NCBI GenBank assembly: GCA_019787685.1
Contig: JAHNUO010000020.1
Location: 310,001-374,000, forward strand
DNA from: Chiua virens
Lineage: Eukaryota; Basidiomycota; Agaricomycetes; Boletales; Boletaceae
Reading direction: 5' to 3'
DNA length: 64,000 nt
A model generated the notes under the pieces. That model was given only the letters and a program-made list of their open reading frames with translations, was not told the DNA's origin and searched no databases. The position numbers and the translations under genes are program-made. Of this stretch, positions 1 through 10,874 are shown in pieces (position 1 is the stretch's first letter; every line of letters begins with the position of its first letter).

Positions 1-494
1 TTCCTCGACCCATGAAGTCTTCTTGGCCTCCGACCACTTCACCCGGTCCTCGTCCAGTTCCCCGGTCCTCGTCCAGTTCCCCGCAGACTTTGGCTGGCGC
101 AGCCAACTCTTCTGGTCGTTGTGTCATGGCATTCAGCAGAGGATAGCGTTCCTTCGTCCAGGCGATACGTTCGGCCTCCAATGCCGACAAATGGATACGA
201 ACTTCTTCAGCTCGTGCAGCAGAGTCCGATAACTCGGTGACAGGCGCCAGGAGACTCGTCCTTTCCTCGGACGTCGCCTTGTGGTGCGTCTGCCACGCCG
301 AGGAATCACTCTCCCACTTGCAACCCTCCCTGACCTGTCGAGCGCGCTCCGCTTCCCAGGTAGCGAGAACGGGACCTGTCGGGTCTGAGAACTGTCGGAC
401 GGCGAGCTCGGCCTTCAAGCCCTGCTGAATCACATCGGACTTGACATTCAGCAAGGAAAGGGCTTCGCTGAGCCATCTCTTCGGCGAGTCGGTC
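1..494 (-). pseudogene. Coiled-coil protein exon, partial, frame broken by a 19-bp duplication
   Basis: On the minus strand a frame is open from an intron acceptor (TTTAG at about 495-499) down to the window edge, about 160 codons. It encodes a charged, Trp/Glu/Arg-rich helical protein with spaced W-E-x-E-R type motifs, suggesting a coiled coil. The frame shifts at a perfect 19-bp tandem duplication (45-82). With one unit left out, the frame runs on to the edge, so a single event breaks the gene. Neither end of the gene is in this exon. I do not recognise the family. An assembly error in the duplicated stretch would also explain the break. Confidence 0.45.
45..82. repeat. 19-bp perfect tandem duplication
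   Basis: Two identical adjacent 19-bp units occupy 45-63 and 64-82. The length is not a multiple of three, so the duplication shifts the frame of the minus-strand exon that contains it. Confidence 0.9.
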
Positions 495-699
495 TAAACG
501 ATTATAGTGGTATGAGTTTGGATCCAAATATAGTAATGGACAACACACCAAAAATTCCGGGACTGGGCGGCGATGAGAACTGGCCAGTTGATTAGATGGG
601 ATGGTTGTTCCTTCGTGGCGTGGCTATTGGCTGACCTGAACAAGAATCCTGGCTTGTTGAAGGTCCAGAAGGACATTTGGGATGCTCAACGTCCGTGAT

Positions 700-1110
700 T
701 TCTCCGCCGCGGAGGGAGTGCTAAACCACTTGTCAGTTACGCTGAACACTGGTTTCAAGAGACGCAGATCACCCCTGGGAACCCGGGAGCGGGCAGTTGC
801 ACAACATTCCCCTCGTCTATGACTCCAGATACAGGAGTAGACGATCTTCTTGACGAAGCTTTTTCTGTAAGCGATGCCTCCCTGCCTCGTTCATTGGGGA
901 GTCCGAAACCGTACTGTTCATCCCTCCATTCAGATCGATCGATCACTCCATCCCATCGGGTTTGTGTAATAGGTGTCCCTTGAGTAGGGTTCCGCGTGCA
1001 CACAACCTGTGTAACATGGAAGGGAACACCATCGATAACGCTGGTGCTCATGACCCAATCACAGGAGGGTGTAGTCCTCTCGTGCATCGAAAGCGACTTG
1101 TGCATTGTTT
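700..1110 (-). CDS. Possible upstream exons of the same coiled-coil gene
   Basis: A minus-strand frame of about 110 codons (755-1105) ends at a good GT donor (about 773). It is followed by an acceptor-like TTTAG near 722 and further open sequence towards 560. The spacing suits 50-bp basidiomycete introns and leads into the exon ending at 494. I could not join every exon in phase (one candidate junction makes a stop), so this is only a plausible 5' part of that gene. No domain is recognised. Confidence 0.25.
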
Positions 1111-1149
1111 TAGCGGAGGTGGGCGAGTAAGATTTAGGGCTTGAAGGAG

Positions 1150-2100
1150 AGAGCGCAGAGCCTGAAAAAGAGAATGACCGTAGAGCAGCCGCCCATGCTC
1201 CAGAGAGGGGGTATGTGGCTCAGGGCTCGCGAGTGGACGATTCGAGTAGTCGAGTATCAACTCGTCGTTACTGCGCTCCCCCGTTCTGTTTCCAGGTGTC
1301 GAACACGGCATGAGACATTTTCCTTGCCCACGTGGGTGGTCATCAAAACCTATTCAAAAATCAGGAAATCGATCAATTCAAGCGCCTGGACGACACACTC
1401 TTCGTTCAGCCCCCGTCCGAACTACATTTAGTAGCGGTGACGGTTCTCCAACGTCTGGTGTCTCCACACGGCAATAAGTTTTGGAGGGGCCATCAAGATC
1501 GCTGCGCGCCCAAATCTAATAGAGAATCTCTCGGCGCCGATAGCTCCGCTGCCCAGCGGGGACAATGGCATCTCTGAACAAGGAACAGGTAAGAGAAACG
1601 AAGAGAGGGGAAATGAGGACCTATCGAAAGAGTTGTCGTATTGACAGAAATACCAGATTTGACTGCCAACGTTGAGGAGTGACAATCGAACAACATTGAG
1701 CTTGAGAGCGATGGGAGGGTATGAGTATGCGGGTCCATGATGCCGGGAGCGGGTTTGGAAGGCAGAGTTGGGGAAATCAATCGCGTACAACTGCTGGTAG
1801 GGGCAACAAGAGAAGGTTAGTCCTTGTCTTCATTCCATTGGAAGTGGAGAATAACAGACTTCGTGGCGCACTGAACAGAAAGCGGGACGACAAGACGAGA
1901 TACAGCTACATACCGTCGTTTGCTTCCCTTTCGCTGCGAACCATTGAACCACGCTCCTTGGCGCTGTACCAACGTTGTGAAACCTGACGTTCAAAATGAA
2001 ATCGCAACCTCCCACCTAGTAAGAGAGGTTATCATCTCTCTTCGTTCTTCGAGATAAAGATCAGCCACGCTTCCGGAGGAACTAAAACAGAATGCTCACT
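1150..2100. other. No confident gene
   Basis: Several overlapping minus-strand frames of 80-120 codons lie here (1048-1311, 1428-1790). None has a recognisable domain or a consistent splice chain. They may be further 5' exons of the left-edge gene. Confidence 0.3.
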
Positions 2101-2169
2101 AGTCGAGAATACCGTCGATCGTCACGCTGACCACTCTCCCGCCTTCGTCCGTGCCACCAGAAAATCAGA

Positions 2170-2555
2170 ACCTATCTACTCCCGCATTGACAAGGATGCG
2201 CTCCGAAAGAGCGACGGCACGGATACCATTCAAGTGACCGGACAGCTGTTGAAGAGCCATGAACACGGTGACCAAGGAGAACAAGAGTACACGTCTTGTG
2301 TGCGTTTTAAGTATCCACAGATCATACGGACAAGTACGACCTACCCGACGTCATGGGAGCCAGTGACGAATACCTGTAAGATAATAACATATCAGAGAAC
2401 GATTGAGAATCATAAGCGTAAATCATACCCTCTTTCGCCAAGGAAACTACGCAACTAAGTGGCTTCTTTACTTGCAGACATTTCTTCATTTTGTCGGTGT
2501 CCATGTCCACGACACGGATCGTGTTGTCATACGACCCTGGAATAAACAAATACAA
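2170..2555 (-). pseudogene. WD40-repeat gene remnant
   Basis: Minus-strand pieces carry WD40 hallmarks in the correct order. Positions 2555-2480 encode a blade strand with S-Y-D-N-T-I-R-V-V-D. Positions about 2375-2348, directly after a TTACAG acceptor, encode V-F-V-T-G-S-H-D-V. Positions about 2250-2170 encode a [12 protein letters not shown] blade followed by L-V-N-A-G-V-D. The last blade then hits a stop unless the frame changes, and no complete propeller can be assembled. This is most likely a decayed copy or a few exons of a WD40 gene; it is not obviously related to the WD40 pair at 14-19 kb. Confidence 0.5.
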
Positions 2556-2815
2556 CCAGAAAGGAACAAAGAATTCGACCTCGTCAACTACCTATACGAT
2601 TTCCCAATGGCCTTCCAACACTCATCTTCGTCCGCTTCACACCGCCGTCACAGTCTGCCACAGAAGCCCGGATCGAGCTCCAGTCTTTCTTCGAGTAACC
2701 ACGATACTCGGAGGACCAACGGATCGTACAGCACATCTACTTCTGCAAGCTCAATCTCACCGGTCAATGAGCGCGGGAAAACCCGAACCATCCGTCATCC
2801 AAACGTCGCCTCTGA

Positions 2816-3037
2816 GGGACTTCAGCGCTTCAGCCTGAGCTTCAGCCTCAGTTCTCAACGTTTTGCTCATCATCAGTACTAGTCGGAGGCGATGCTCCTC
2901 GTGTCCGGCGAGACATCGACAGCAAATTGGTCGATGCCCTTCCAGACACGGGTGCTACGTGTTCACTGCTATCTCAACTCGATCCCATCATCCGAGTCCA
3001 AATTTCAACCACATCTCGTCACGAAGATATGGTTTAA
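2816..3037 (+). pseudogene. Retropepsin-like aspartic protease fragment
   Basis: A 73-codon frame between two stops contains A-L-P-D-T-G-A-T, the active-site signature of retroviral-type aspartic proteases, with the catalytic Asp at 2945-2947. It is preceded by a short beta-strand-like stretch ending in D-S-K-L-V. In fungi this motif usually comes from the protease domain of LTR retrotransposons. Upstream Ser/Arg-rich frames (2403-2812) may be gag-like sequence in another frame. No reverse transcriptase lies nearby, so this is a small relic. Confidence 0.45.
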
Positions 3038-3039
3038 TC

Positions 3040-4970
3040 ACTCATAACAAGGAGTTTTCATTATCTGTAAACTTGAATATTGGTTGAGATGGGAGACTGA
3101 TTGATCTTCCAAAGCCACTTTTGATTGCAGTGTTTCCTTCGGCGTGGCCTGCCCTCCGAGTCGCTCTGATGTAAGTCTTATATGTTCCCATCTGAATCAT
3201 ATATCATATTTATCCGCCGCTCGTAGACATTCATCGGTAATAGATGTAGTTTGAAGACGTTCTTTCCCAGCATATTGAGATCAAGAGCTAGGATTCAGAA
3301 TGATTTTACTACGTGTGTATTATTCTCACTCCGTCTAAGCATACCGCCTTTTCAGAATGCATCAGACCAGGAATCCGTAAGGCTATCTGAGCAACCTTAC
3401 CATGTATACATATCCCCTTGCCACCTGAAACTTACTTGGTTGTAATCTCAATGCCCTTACGTTCATTGTCCAATAAGGATGCTTGGGCAGTCGCAAAACA
3501 GCAAATTTATTTTTATTCTCACCTTTCAAGTTGTCGTGCTGTGTTTGGAAGTTGACAACGGCGATCACGCGAAGTGAAATGCGCAGCAGTTCTGTAACCC
3601 GGAAATAGTATGTCCCTTGTCGCAGGCTCCATTATTCTGGAGCTATTGTGCCGTATGTACTGTGCGCAGCAGATTATGTTAACTTTCGGTCGTCGTGTAG
3701 GGAAAACTTGAACCGGGACGACACGCCTCAACGGCATCTCCCATCTGTTACAAACTTGAAGACTCACAAACCCCCTCAGGGAGGTGCGATGACAATCAAA
3801 TGGAAGCAGATGAACCTCCGTCGCTGTTATGGTACCAGAGAATTAAAAATACCCTTGATTCCTCGGAGGGATCACCCGAGTCACTGCGGCGCCACTGTTG
3901 CGCCGCCGCTCTTAACCCCATGAACAGCCACTGCCGGTGGGCTCTAACAACCAACTCAGAGAGATTCACCATAGCCGGATATACGATACCATTCTGGCAA
4001 GTAGGGGAATAGATGGGGTGAGGTCCAGACGCGTCACGCAAACGAGGCCGCGGAACATATGTGGTTCCTAAAACAATATTCAAAGGATATTTACTGGGGA
4101 GATCAAGCGGAAGAAACGGGGGGAATGAATATTTCTCACATATTTTATGTGCAAGCCCAAATTATCGCAGATTGAACGTATTGAATTGAGCGCTAGCGCT
4201 GCTCACCGTGCCAGTTGTACATCTGGAACTTCCAAATTTGGCAAGATCGTCGTTCCAAGTTCCAACACTGCGTCTCTTGCCACAACTTTGGTGACGCCCC
4301 TTGAACAACAATGGATGACTCAGTGCCGCGGTCAGCTAGGCCATTGCGACTTCAGACGTTCGCAATATGACTGTATAACGATTACGATTACGAACGATTG
4401 CTCCATTTTGCTTCTCACAAGGACGACGGAAAACTTTCTCTTTCGATCATTCCGAGTTGGAAGTTGTGTAGATCTCACATGCACAGTCCGGGGTTTACTC
4501 GGCAAATGCATGGTTTCGTCTATGTGGTAATCATCTTCGCTCCTCCACCCTGAACGTACCCCAGGCCCCCAGCTGGAATTTCAACCCGAGTTGAGCATAC
4601 CTTTTCTCCGATCCAGAAAGCCCCTTCATGTATCTACACTCCTTAGAAGCGCTTATCTCTGAAGTTCCCAAGAATATCTTCCTTTTACACCTCTGCACAT
4701 CACAGAAGAATAGCCATTGCAATTGTGTCATCATTATCCGAGAACCAAACTCACTTCGGGTGAATTATTCCATTCTGCAGGTACCATCAAATACAGGCTG
4801 CAGCATAAATGAAATGGGGCAACAAATGTCAATATATTACACACTTTGCACACACTACAATTGTGAGCCGACGAAACTCGGGATTACCTTGCTCCCCTGC
4901 TGCGGTTTTCATACAAAGGTTGACGTCACACAGATATTTTTATCGCATGATTTGCTACTTGTCTTGCAGC
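3040..4970. other. No confident gene
   Basis: Only short unrelated frames are seen. The best is a minus-strand frame of 95 codons at 3796-4083 and a smaller one at 4531-4734; neither has a recognised domain or a supported splice chain. Confidence 0.3.
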
Positions 4971-4978
4971 TTGGAACG

Positions 4979-4985
4979 TATAAAG
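4979..4985 (+). promoter_or_regulatory. TATA box of the His-rich secreted protein gene
   Basis: TATAAAG lies 92 bp upstream of the start codon at 5077, a usual distance for a fungal promoter with a short 5' leader. The start codon sits in a good context (ttcaccATG). Confidence 0.5.
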
Positions 4986-5076
4986 AGGAGAACGCAATGA
5001 ACGCAACAGCAGGTCCTTCAGTCGAAAAAACTCTCTTTTCTCTGATTCGAAGTCAACTTTGCCATCCTCCTTCACC

Positions 5077-5505
5077 ATGCGTTTTTCCAAAGCTCTCGTT
5101 GCATTTATCTTCCTTGGCATTTCCGTGGCGGCGGTCGTGCCAGACATCGCAACTCGTGAGGTCGCGGTGAGCGACGGAAGGGACCCTCACAAGGAGCATC
5201 CATCCATTCGTGCGGCTGACGATACCGACACTCACCATCACTATCACCCCTCCCGCGACACGACGGATGACTCGAAGAAGGGTCCTCACAAGGGGCATCC
5301 ATCCATTCGTGCAGCTGACGATACCGACACTCACCATCACCATCACCCTTCCCGCGACACGACGGATGACTCGAAAAAGGGTCCTCACAAGGGGCACCCG
5401 TCCGTGCGCGCGACTGAAGACACTGACGCTCACCACCACCATCATCCTTCTCGCGACACCACGGACAAGAAGGACCCTCACAAGGGGCATACACCCGCCC
5501 AGTGA
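5077..5505 (+). CDS. Secreted histidine-rich tandem-repeat protein
   Basis: The 142-residue, intron-less ORF starts with a signal peptide (residues 1-20: basic n-region, hydrophobic core, A-A near the cleavage site). The mature part is three near-identical repeats of 33, 33 and 31 residues plus a 10-residue partial repeat. Each repeat has a run of four or five His (one with Tyr inserted), an Asp-rich stretch and a terminal Lys-Lys. The His clusters suggest divalent metal binding (zinc, copper or nickel). The Lys-Lys at every repeat end resembles the layout of fungal kexin-processed repeat peptides. Both readings are inference; no family was recognised. The TATA box at 4979 and signal peptide make expression and export likely. 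The upstream in-frame codons at 5059-5076 contain no ATG. Confidence 0.75.
   Translation: MRFSKALVAFIFLGISVAAVVPDIATREVAVSDGRDPHKEHPSIRAADDTDTHHHYHPSRDTTDDSKKGPHKGHPSIRAADDTDTHHHHHPSRDTTDDSKKGPHKGHPSVRATEDTDAHHHHHPSRDTTDKKDPHKGHTPAQ
5182..5502 (+). repeat. In-frame 99-bp tandem repeat inside the His-rich gene
   Basis: Units are 5182-5280 (99 bp), 5281-5379 (99 bp), 5380-5472 (93 bp) and a partial unit at 5473-5502. All keep frame, so copy-number change would alter protein length without breaking it. Confidence 0.85.
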
Positions 5506-6890
5506 GCGATGTTAACAATGTGCAATGTCTTTGACAATGTATTGGTAAGCGTCCTCTTCAAGTTGCAAAATCTAGGCCGAAACTCATAGTTTATTTAGTG
5601 GTAGATGCCACTTCTATCTTTCTTGCAGTGTTATGGGTCTCAGTTTGAAATTTTTACTGCGATTCATGTTTCTTCACAACGAGTGCGATATTCTTTGTAA
5701 CAATCTAGGGTCCGAGATTCTGTCTGTAGGTTGACAATGGACACTCGTCCGTTTCTTCTTTCTACGCGACCCTCTGAATCGGTAAGGCAGTACCAGCGCT
5801 GTGATTGCGTGCCAGATGAGATTGATCGGGGGAGAAGTGAAAATACTAAATATATATGTAATGACCCAGTCATCATTTTCTCGCCATTATCAAGAGCGAA
5901 AATGAAAACACGCAAGTCACGAGGTCCAGGAACGGGATCTACAGTTATCTAAACACTATGTGACGCGAGGATCCTTATTGTGTTCAACTCAGCAACTATT
6001 GTAGTGATCATTAGATGAGGACAGTACCCGATCCGAGACACTGAAACTCTATAAATGCTGAGTGAAGGACTGCACTTGCCAACGTAATATACGGAAGGTT
6101 GTATTTCATCCCAAAGGCTCGACAAGGAGATCGCAATTTCTTGATAGTGATCTAATCACTGGGAAGTCCAGAGTCCGAGCTGGCCGCCGCGTAATTTACG
6201 ATAGGATGGATGACACGCGCCTTCGACGGGAGAAGAACAGAAGACCTAGGACGTCTATATAAAACTGGTGCCTGTACGTACCGAATCACAAACCCTCGAA
6301 TCAGCTTTGAAGCTGACAATAATCGTGGGAAACAATCCCCAATCCGAGCTGCCATTTCCCCGAAACTCGAGTCCTTTGCACACTGCGTAGAACGTTATGC
6401 AGACAAGTTCTTGGTGTCTCTATCCCCGTATCCTCTCACGTCTGGGCCTCAGGCCTCAGGCCACAGGTCTTACTTGCCGTAACTGTGTAATTAGATCAAC
6501 CTATCATTGCAAGTCGAAGTTCAACTTGAAATGAGTGGTTCAAGGCAGGTATGTCACGGTATACCATTATTATGCGCTGTAAATCTCGTTTGCATGATCT
6601 TTGTCATGTATTATTGACTGGGGCCTTATAGTTGGCTTTTCTGTTCACCGAAGCTTCAACCGGGGCTTCCATGTCATTGACAATGTCAGCCGCCCAGCTA
6701 TATCTGAGGGGGCGCACTCAAGTACTTTCAAAGTGGCTTGCCGTGACGGTCTTGTACATATATTTTCAGGTCAGCCTCACACTGTCAGCCTCCTCCGTAA
6801 CTCTAATCATAAATTCTGTAGCACTGGGATAGCCTTTGTCCCCAACGGCCACGCACGTAGCCATCTCAACCCCGGACCAACAGACCCTAC
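5506..6890. other. Intergenic, no confident gene
   Basis: Short frames only. Part of 6630-6895 may be 5' exons of the ORF that follows: a GTCAGC donor near 6769 is paired with a CTAATC branch point and TAG near 6822. The splice chain is not convincing. Confidence 0.3.
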
Positions 6891-6963
6891 GTCTGGTAAG
6901 CTTTTCCTCGTATGTCATTGCTTACCACCTATGACATGCAGCACCCGCATATACCCGCCTGTG

Positions 6964-8712
6964 ATGTTCGTTGTAGCAGCTCTCCACACCAAACGACGTC
7001 CATCCACGGATATCGTCAAGTCTAGCCAGGCGATCGAGAGACCACGTGTCGCCAAGGCCAAGCAATTCCAGGATCCACACCGGCGCCTCGCGCCTCGCGT
7101 TCCTCAAACAAGGATGACCCAAATTGACCACGACGGGAGTGCATGTAACCACGAAGCGAGTAGCCATCTACCCATCAAACTGCGACTCGGGCGACTCGCC
7201 CCGACTCGGGTCCGCAAGTTCATACCAAAACCGCTGGTTTTGGTGGAGAGGATGAAATCGCGTCAACTCTTGCTCGAGTTGTCGTCACCCTTCGCCTCGG
7301 AGGCTGGTGCCTCTCACGAGTCTTCCCGCCGGACGATGGCGCTGGCTCCTCCTTTCCCCACACACCTGACGCCAACGGCAAGTCGGAAGCTATCATTCGT
7401 TCTTTCGTCCACCTCGCACTCGTCTAGCAGTGTTTCGTTTCGGGTGCCTTCGCAGAACGATGTCGTGTTTGGGAATGGCTTCGGACAGATGCGTCCTCGA
7501 TCGAGGAGACGCTTGTCTGTGGCCACCTTGGGTGACAATTCGGCGAGTACGGACACGTTTGTGGCCGATTCCCCATGCTTCAGCAAACGGGCTTCCAAGC
7601 TTGCGGTCCAGGTCATGGAAATCACTACCACGAACATCCATGTGAACGTTGAGAAGAGACCTAGCGTTGGTGGCGTCTCCCTACGCTTCGACTCAGATTT
7701 GGTTGCTTCGGACTTGGTGTGCTACACAAGCAACTCGGGTGATGCTTTTGAACCTGGCATCACCAGTACGCCGTTTGGCTCAGGTCGAGCGGATACCAGC
7801 CGTACGCTGTCATTGACGCAACTCGTTCCGACTGTATATCCGAGCCGTGGATGGGAACAGACGTTTAGAGCCGATACTAGCCTGGTGGTCGCATCCCCTA
7901 CCTCACGGCCAATGTATCGTTTCAACAGTCACAAGGGTGCTTACGTTGTCAAGCTTCCTAGCTCTCGATCTACCGGTTCGCCCTTGGACAGGCCAAGTCA
8001 ACCACCGTCACGTACTGTCCCTCCACACCCGCCGACTCAACGCGATCCCCTTCCCGTGCCGCTTGCAACTCAACCCAAACCCGCTCTTGATTTCAAGGGA
8101 CCATTAAGCCGTATAGCATCCTCGCCCCCAACGCTGGTGCTCGACGGCGTCTTCGCTCTCCCACATGCACCGACACCGCCGTTGTCACCTGTATCTCGTA
8201 GGACGTCCAACGCCTTGTCCCGACCCTGTAAACCAACCCCACGTCGACCTTTGACAAACGTATCCAACGCAGTTCTCGTTGCTCACCACCCATTGGAACC
8301 TATATCCCTTTCGTCCCCGACCGCGTGTGGTAGACAACCCGGCTCCGAATCCCAACCTGGACCTGGACCTGAATCTCCCCGGTCGAAACTCGCGCACGTC
8401 CTCACAGCACACGTTCATCCGCAAACGACAACGCCAGTGATGCGAAAACCAAGACGCGTGCCGCCGCCACCTGTGACAGAGGCTCAGGTGCTGAACATTC
8501 CGAGGGTGCAAGGACTGCGGATTCGCAAGAAAGCAGAATTAGCTCGCTGTGATACGAGTGGCAGCAACAACAAAGGGGGCGATCCCAATGGAGGCAAGGG
8601 CGAGGTCGATGCTGTTGGTGGAAAGGGTGCGATCGAGCGCATGGCGTGCGCGGGTGTTGGGATGGTGGCGAGGCTGCGTGCTCGATGGGAGAGAGGTACT
8701 GTGGAGCCATAA
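6964..8712 (+). CDS. Long low-complexity hypothetical protein
   Basis: The frame is open from 6601 to 8712, but its first ATG outside a likely intron is at 6964, giving 582 residues. A canonical intron (6896-6941: GTAAGC, CTATGAC, CAG) sits just upstream and would connect to an earlier exon in another frame. The protein is Ser/Pro/Arg/Thr-rich throughout, Pro-rich at about residues 330-480, with no recognised domain, membrane segment or signal peptide, so it is probably intrinsically disordered. Such a long open frame in non-repetitive sequence argues that it is coding. It could be a regulatory scaffold or an orphan; function unknown. Confidence 0.45.
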   Translation: MFVVAALHTKRRPSTDIVKSSQAIERPRVAKAKQFQDPHRRLAPRVPQTRMTQIDHDGSACNHEASSHLPIKLRLGRLAPTRVRKFIPKPLVLVERMKSRQLLLELSSPFASEAGASHESSRRTMALAPPFPTHLTPTASRKLSFVLSSTSHSSSSVSFRVPSQNDVVFGNGFGQMRPRSRRRLSVATLGDNSASTDTFVADSPCFSKRASKLAVQVMEITTTNIHVNVEKRPSVGGVSLRFDSDLVASDLVCYTSNSGDAFEPGITSTPFGSGRADTSRTLSLTQLVPTVYPSRGWEQTFRADTSLVVASPTSRPMYRFNSHKGAYVVKLPSSRSTGSPLDRPSQPPSRTVPPHPPTQRDPLPVPLATQPKPALDFKGPLSRIASSPPTLVLDGVFALPHAPTPPLSPVSRRTSNALSRPCKPTPRRPLTNVSNAVLVAHHPLEPISLSSPTACGRQPGSESQPGPGPESPRSKLAHVLTAHVHPQTTTPVMRKPRRVPPPPVTEAQVLNIPRVQGLRIRKKAELARCDTSGSNNKGGDPNGGKGEVDAVGGKGAIERMACAGVGMVARLRARWERGTVEP

Positions 8713-9154
8713 GGGTGCGATGTACGGTGATATTGCCTCTTTCTACAGTGGTATCTATATATTTCTGTCCCAGCTTGTTTCTTTAGGCTTTTGGAGTTTC
8801 TCTTTTTCCTGTGTCGAAATTGGATGAATATTCTGGAAGTTACTCTTCTCGTAGGTCGTGTATTCTCTGTGAGCCCGAAGATATATCGAATCATCATTGC
8901 AAGAGATCAAAGACTTTGGGGTCTACGGCTTGTCGTGGTGACCGAGGGTTCAAACGACCTTTCCGATCTCGAGTCCTACTCTACTACACAGAATATCTGA
9001 ATTTCAAGGTTTGCGACAGATCTTGATAGATACGTACACTTCTAAAGTATTATGATACAAGCCAACGCGGGGCCCCGCCTGTATCATCCATTATGCCTCC
9101 GATCAACACCTCAATAGCTCAATCTACCTATCAGCACCGACTCCCGTTCTTTCC
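8713..9154. other. Intergenic between convergent genes
   Basis: No coding signal seen. It should contain the 3' ends of the plus-strand ORF ending at 8712 and the minus-strand PSD gene ending at 9155. Confidence 0.4.
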
Positions 9155-10487
9155 TCACGCTCCGTTCCAACGTCCAAGAGAGTACCCAACCTTCACGAGG
9201 GTCTCGATGGCACGGTTCTTTCCGTCCGCACTCTCCAACGGCGCAGAGCGCTGCACCAAGTCGTCGTCAAACGTGGCAAAATCACGTGGAAAGAGGACGA
9301 CGACGGTGCTGCCACCATACGCGAAATACCCAAGCTCTTCTCCACGACGGATGCTTGCGTTTTCCTTTCATGATTCATATTAGCAAAAGGGAGCACCGAG
9401 AGTCGGTTTGGACGGGGATAGATACCTCAGCCGTCCAGATGATGCTTCCGACGAGTAAGGCGCCGATCGCGACAAAGGCGACCGGTTTTCCAGATGGTGT
9501 GTGTTTGAGGAACAGAACAGAACGTTTGTTGCGGGTGAGGACGTCCAGATTTTTCTGATTGACCGCTTGAGGGTTCACTGCGTATACAAACGCGATTGAT
9601 CAGACCGGTCGTTTGGTCCAGTGGAGCGACGAAATGAGCTGCTAACCGGTATAGTACTGCCCTGGGACATCTTTGGCCTTTGCCGTGAGGGTCGCATCGA
9701 CGGGCGAATGGAAGCGATGGTAGTCTGATGGGGCGAGACGGAAGATGGACAACGATCCTCCCTGGAACTCCTGACAAAGCTCATGGGAGGGATCGATGTC
9801 CAACAAAGAAGGAACGGTGAACTCGTCGCCCTTGATCCAAAACTTTTGCGCGAGCTCGACCGAGGGGTACACGACCAACCGACAGTCTGCCGCGGAGCAC
9901 AAACCGGCAGGATCGTCCCCATTCTCGACCGGCCGTGCATCCGGCTTGAGTTTGCGGTAAAAGAACTCGTTGAATGTGGCGTATTTCGTGGTATCTGGTT
10001 CGAGGAGCTCGCCAAGGGAGAGCTTGTACGTGTGGATAAAGGAGGGGATGTTCTTGACGCTCTCCGGGGAATCGTATATCTTTCCCTCTCGGACGCTCTG
10101 CTCACGGAGCAGATCCTCGACGTGCTTACTTCCTTCGAGCAGTTTGACCTGTTCCTTTCCACAAAAGAGGAGGTGCATGCCGAGGCGCGCGTAAATGGGC
10201 ATGCTCTCGAAGAACTTCTCGCCTGTCTTTCTGTCGACGACGTAGTTTCCGACGTGGTACTTGTTCGCGAGGTTCTGGAGCTGTGGGACGAATTTGTTGA
10301 GGAAGGGGTGATGGGAGTGGGCGGCGCCGTGGATGCCTTGAGTGACATCGCCGCCGCTCTCGGAGACTTGAGTGTTCCCAATGAGGCGAGCGAAACCTTC
10401 TGCGACGTCGTCTACGTTGGCATCGTACAGCGGAGAGTTGAGAACGTGCTCGACGGGTTTGGTGAGGTTATGGAGGTGCAAGAGCAT
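9155..10487 (-). CDS. Phosphatidylserine decarboxylase proenzyme
   Basis: This enzyme decarboxylates phosphatidylserine to phosphatidylethanolamine. Three exons (10487-9647, 9577-9426, 9364-9155) with introns of 69 and 61 bp splice in phase to 400 residues. The family motifs are present: D-S-P-E-S...I-P-S-F-I, then F-N-E-F-F-Y-R-K-L-K-P, then Y-H-R-F-H-S-P-V-D, then Y-T-V-N-P across the first junction, and G-G-S-T near the C-terminus. Self-cleavage in G-G-S-T should leave a pyruvoyl group from Ser350, splitting the proenzyme into a large beta chain and a roughly 50-residue alpha chain. No C2 domain, mitochondrial presequence or membrane segment is seen at the N-terminus, so it is closest in layout to short fungal PSDs of the PSD2-like catalytic type. 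The family also includes aromatic amino-acid decarboxylases, but these motifs are the phospholipid type. Confidence 0.93.
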
Positions 10488-10874
10488 GGTAGTAGTGATT
10501 TATCTTGTCATGGATGATCTGTCTCGCTTACTATCCTTGGACCGGCGTTGCAAACAGATTTCCTTCTCTGTCCCAAACCTTGACACACCCACCAAACAAT
10601 GTGAAAATTAGTGCACAATGTAGATCTAACTCTGTAGTACTCAGCCAAATATTCTGGTGATTTTACGTTGACGGTGAAGTGATGCTTTCGAGTGTTCTTG
10701 ACGACCTCTCGAACCCCACTCAAATCAGTGCAGTGTCACACCCTTGTCACGCTGACCAATCCTTGCCGAGATGGTGCCGAGTCACCGCCGAATTGCTGTT
10801 GCAGCGCAGCTTGAGCATGGCGAAAGAATAAGACAAATCTACCCGATTTATAGCTAATACAATTCAGACTACTG
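10488..10874. other. Intergenic, PSD promoter side
   Basis: No gene seen. I searched this side and 13345-13700 for terminal inverted repeats of the transposase element and found none. A short C-A-C-G-C-T motif recurs on both sides but in direct, not inverted, orientation. Confidence 0.35.

Noticed and set aside
5105..5518. Long frames in all other readings of the His-rich gene
   Set aside because: A 99-bp repeat keeps every frame open; only the plus frame from 5077 has a signal peptide and promoter.
7314..7641. Minus-strand frames opposite the 6964-8712 ORF
   Set aside because: They are by-products of the plus-strand open frame; no domain or splice context supports them.
9783..10517. A 244-codon plus-strand frame opposite the PSD gene
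   Set aside because: The minus strand carries all PSD motifs with in-phase introns; the plus frame is a shadow.
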